Shown: positions 5,440 through 5,649 of the stretch, in pieces | Numbering within the stretch: the stretch's first letter is position 1 | Layout of the letters: the number at the start of each line of letters is the position of its first letter | Origin: CAZULF01 sp964621215 | Lineage (GTDB): Bacteria > Pseudomonadota > Gammaproteobacteria > UBA1113 | Assembly (NCBI GenBank): GCA_964621215.1 | Contig: CAZULF010000116.1 | Location: 1-5,649, forward strand | Length of the DNA: 5,649 bases | Reading direction: 5' to 3' | Notes under the pieces: model-generated | Database searches by the model: none | Seen by the model: only the letters and a program-made list of their open reading frames with translations | What the model was told of the DNA's origin: nothing | Made by a program: the position numbers and the translations under genes

Positions 5440-5465
5440 TAGGCATACTTCGCCTCATAGGCATA
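5440..5465 (+). promoter_or_regulatory. Small repeat/hairpin in the rplU leader
   Basis: TAGGCATA occurs twice (5440-5447 and 5458-5465) around a central GCCT (5452-5455). GCCT can pair with AGGC on the left (5441-5444, 7-nt loop) or on the right (5459-5462, 3-nt loop), but not both. The pairing is only 4 bp, so a regulatory role is speculative. Confidence 0.25.
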
Positions 5466-5487
5466 ATTTTCGGAGTTAATATAAAAT

Positions 5488-5649
5488 ATGTACGCGGTTA
5501 TTGTCACTGGTGGTAAACAGTATAAAGTTGCTAAAGACGACGTCTTAAAAGTGGAAAAGTTGGTAGCGGATGAAGGCGAAAACATCACATTTGATGATGT
5601 TTTGCTGATCGCTGACGGTGATAATGTTCGTATTGGTACGCCTACACTA
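5488..5649 (+). CDS. rplU: 50S ribosomal protein L21 (5' part, cut by the window end)
   Basis: The first 54 codons are present, beginning MYAVIVTGGKQYKV and continuing with LKVEKL and FDDVLLIADGDNVRIGTP, all typical of bacterial L21 (about 103 residues in full). L21 is a large-subunit protein that binds 23S rRNA. GGAG at 5472-5475 lies 12 nt before the ATG, slightly long. In most Gammaproteobacteria rpmA follows, then obgE, but these would be outside the window. The position divergent from ispB is the conserved arrangement. Confidence 0.96.
   Translation, partial: MYAVIVTGGKQYKVAKDDVLKVEKLVADEGENITFDDVLLIADGDNVRIGTPTL

Overview
The window looks like chromosomal core-genome DNA of a gammaproteobacterium with moderate to low GC. 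The evidence is an rpmB-rpmG pair encoding the cysteine-poor L28 and L33 forms, ispB divergent from rplU as in Escherichia coli, a tRNA-Pro with an encoded CCA end, and GTAG-type repetitive extragenic palindromes. A member of the Legionellales or a relative would fit, but that placement is inference.

Layout, left to right. (1) A near-perfect palindromic repeat (15-95) lies upstream of an unnamed inner-membrane protein (176-1402) that joins a transmembrane helix, a Coa1-like domain, TPR-like repeats and a Pro/Thr/Ser/Gln-rich tail. (2) A strong extended -10 promoter precedes rpmB (1503-1739) and rpmG (1760-1924), a ribosomal-protein operon. (3) A second palindromic repeat with 38-bp perfect arms (1961-2052) and a bidirectional terminator (2140-2167) separate rpmG from a convergent regulator gene. 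(4) That regulator (2182-2922, minus) has an XRE helix-turn-helix and an S24/CI-like domain whose self-cleavage residues are altered. It is divergent from a PIG3-family quinone oxidoreductase (3237-4229) across a 314-bp intergenic region. (5) A single half-unit of the same repeat (4235-4268) sits between the oxidoreductase and the 3' end of tRNA-Pro(CGG) (4275-4351, minus), which follows ispB (4364-5335, minus) by 12 nt. (6) Back-to-back promoters separate ispB from rplU (5488 to the window end, partial).

Most genes are housekeeping: three ribosomal proteins, a tRNA, and the enzyme that makes the quinone side chain. The accessory parts are the membrane protein, the S24-like regulator with its divergent oxidoreductase, and the repeat family. 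I see no CRISPR array, transposase, integrase, toxin-antitoxin pair or defence gene, and no clear multi-gene novel system. The best leads are the repeat family with matched arms, the Coa1-like/TPR fusion and the regulator that is probably not cleavable.
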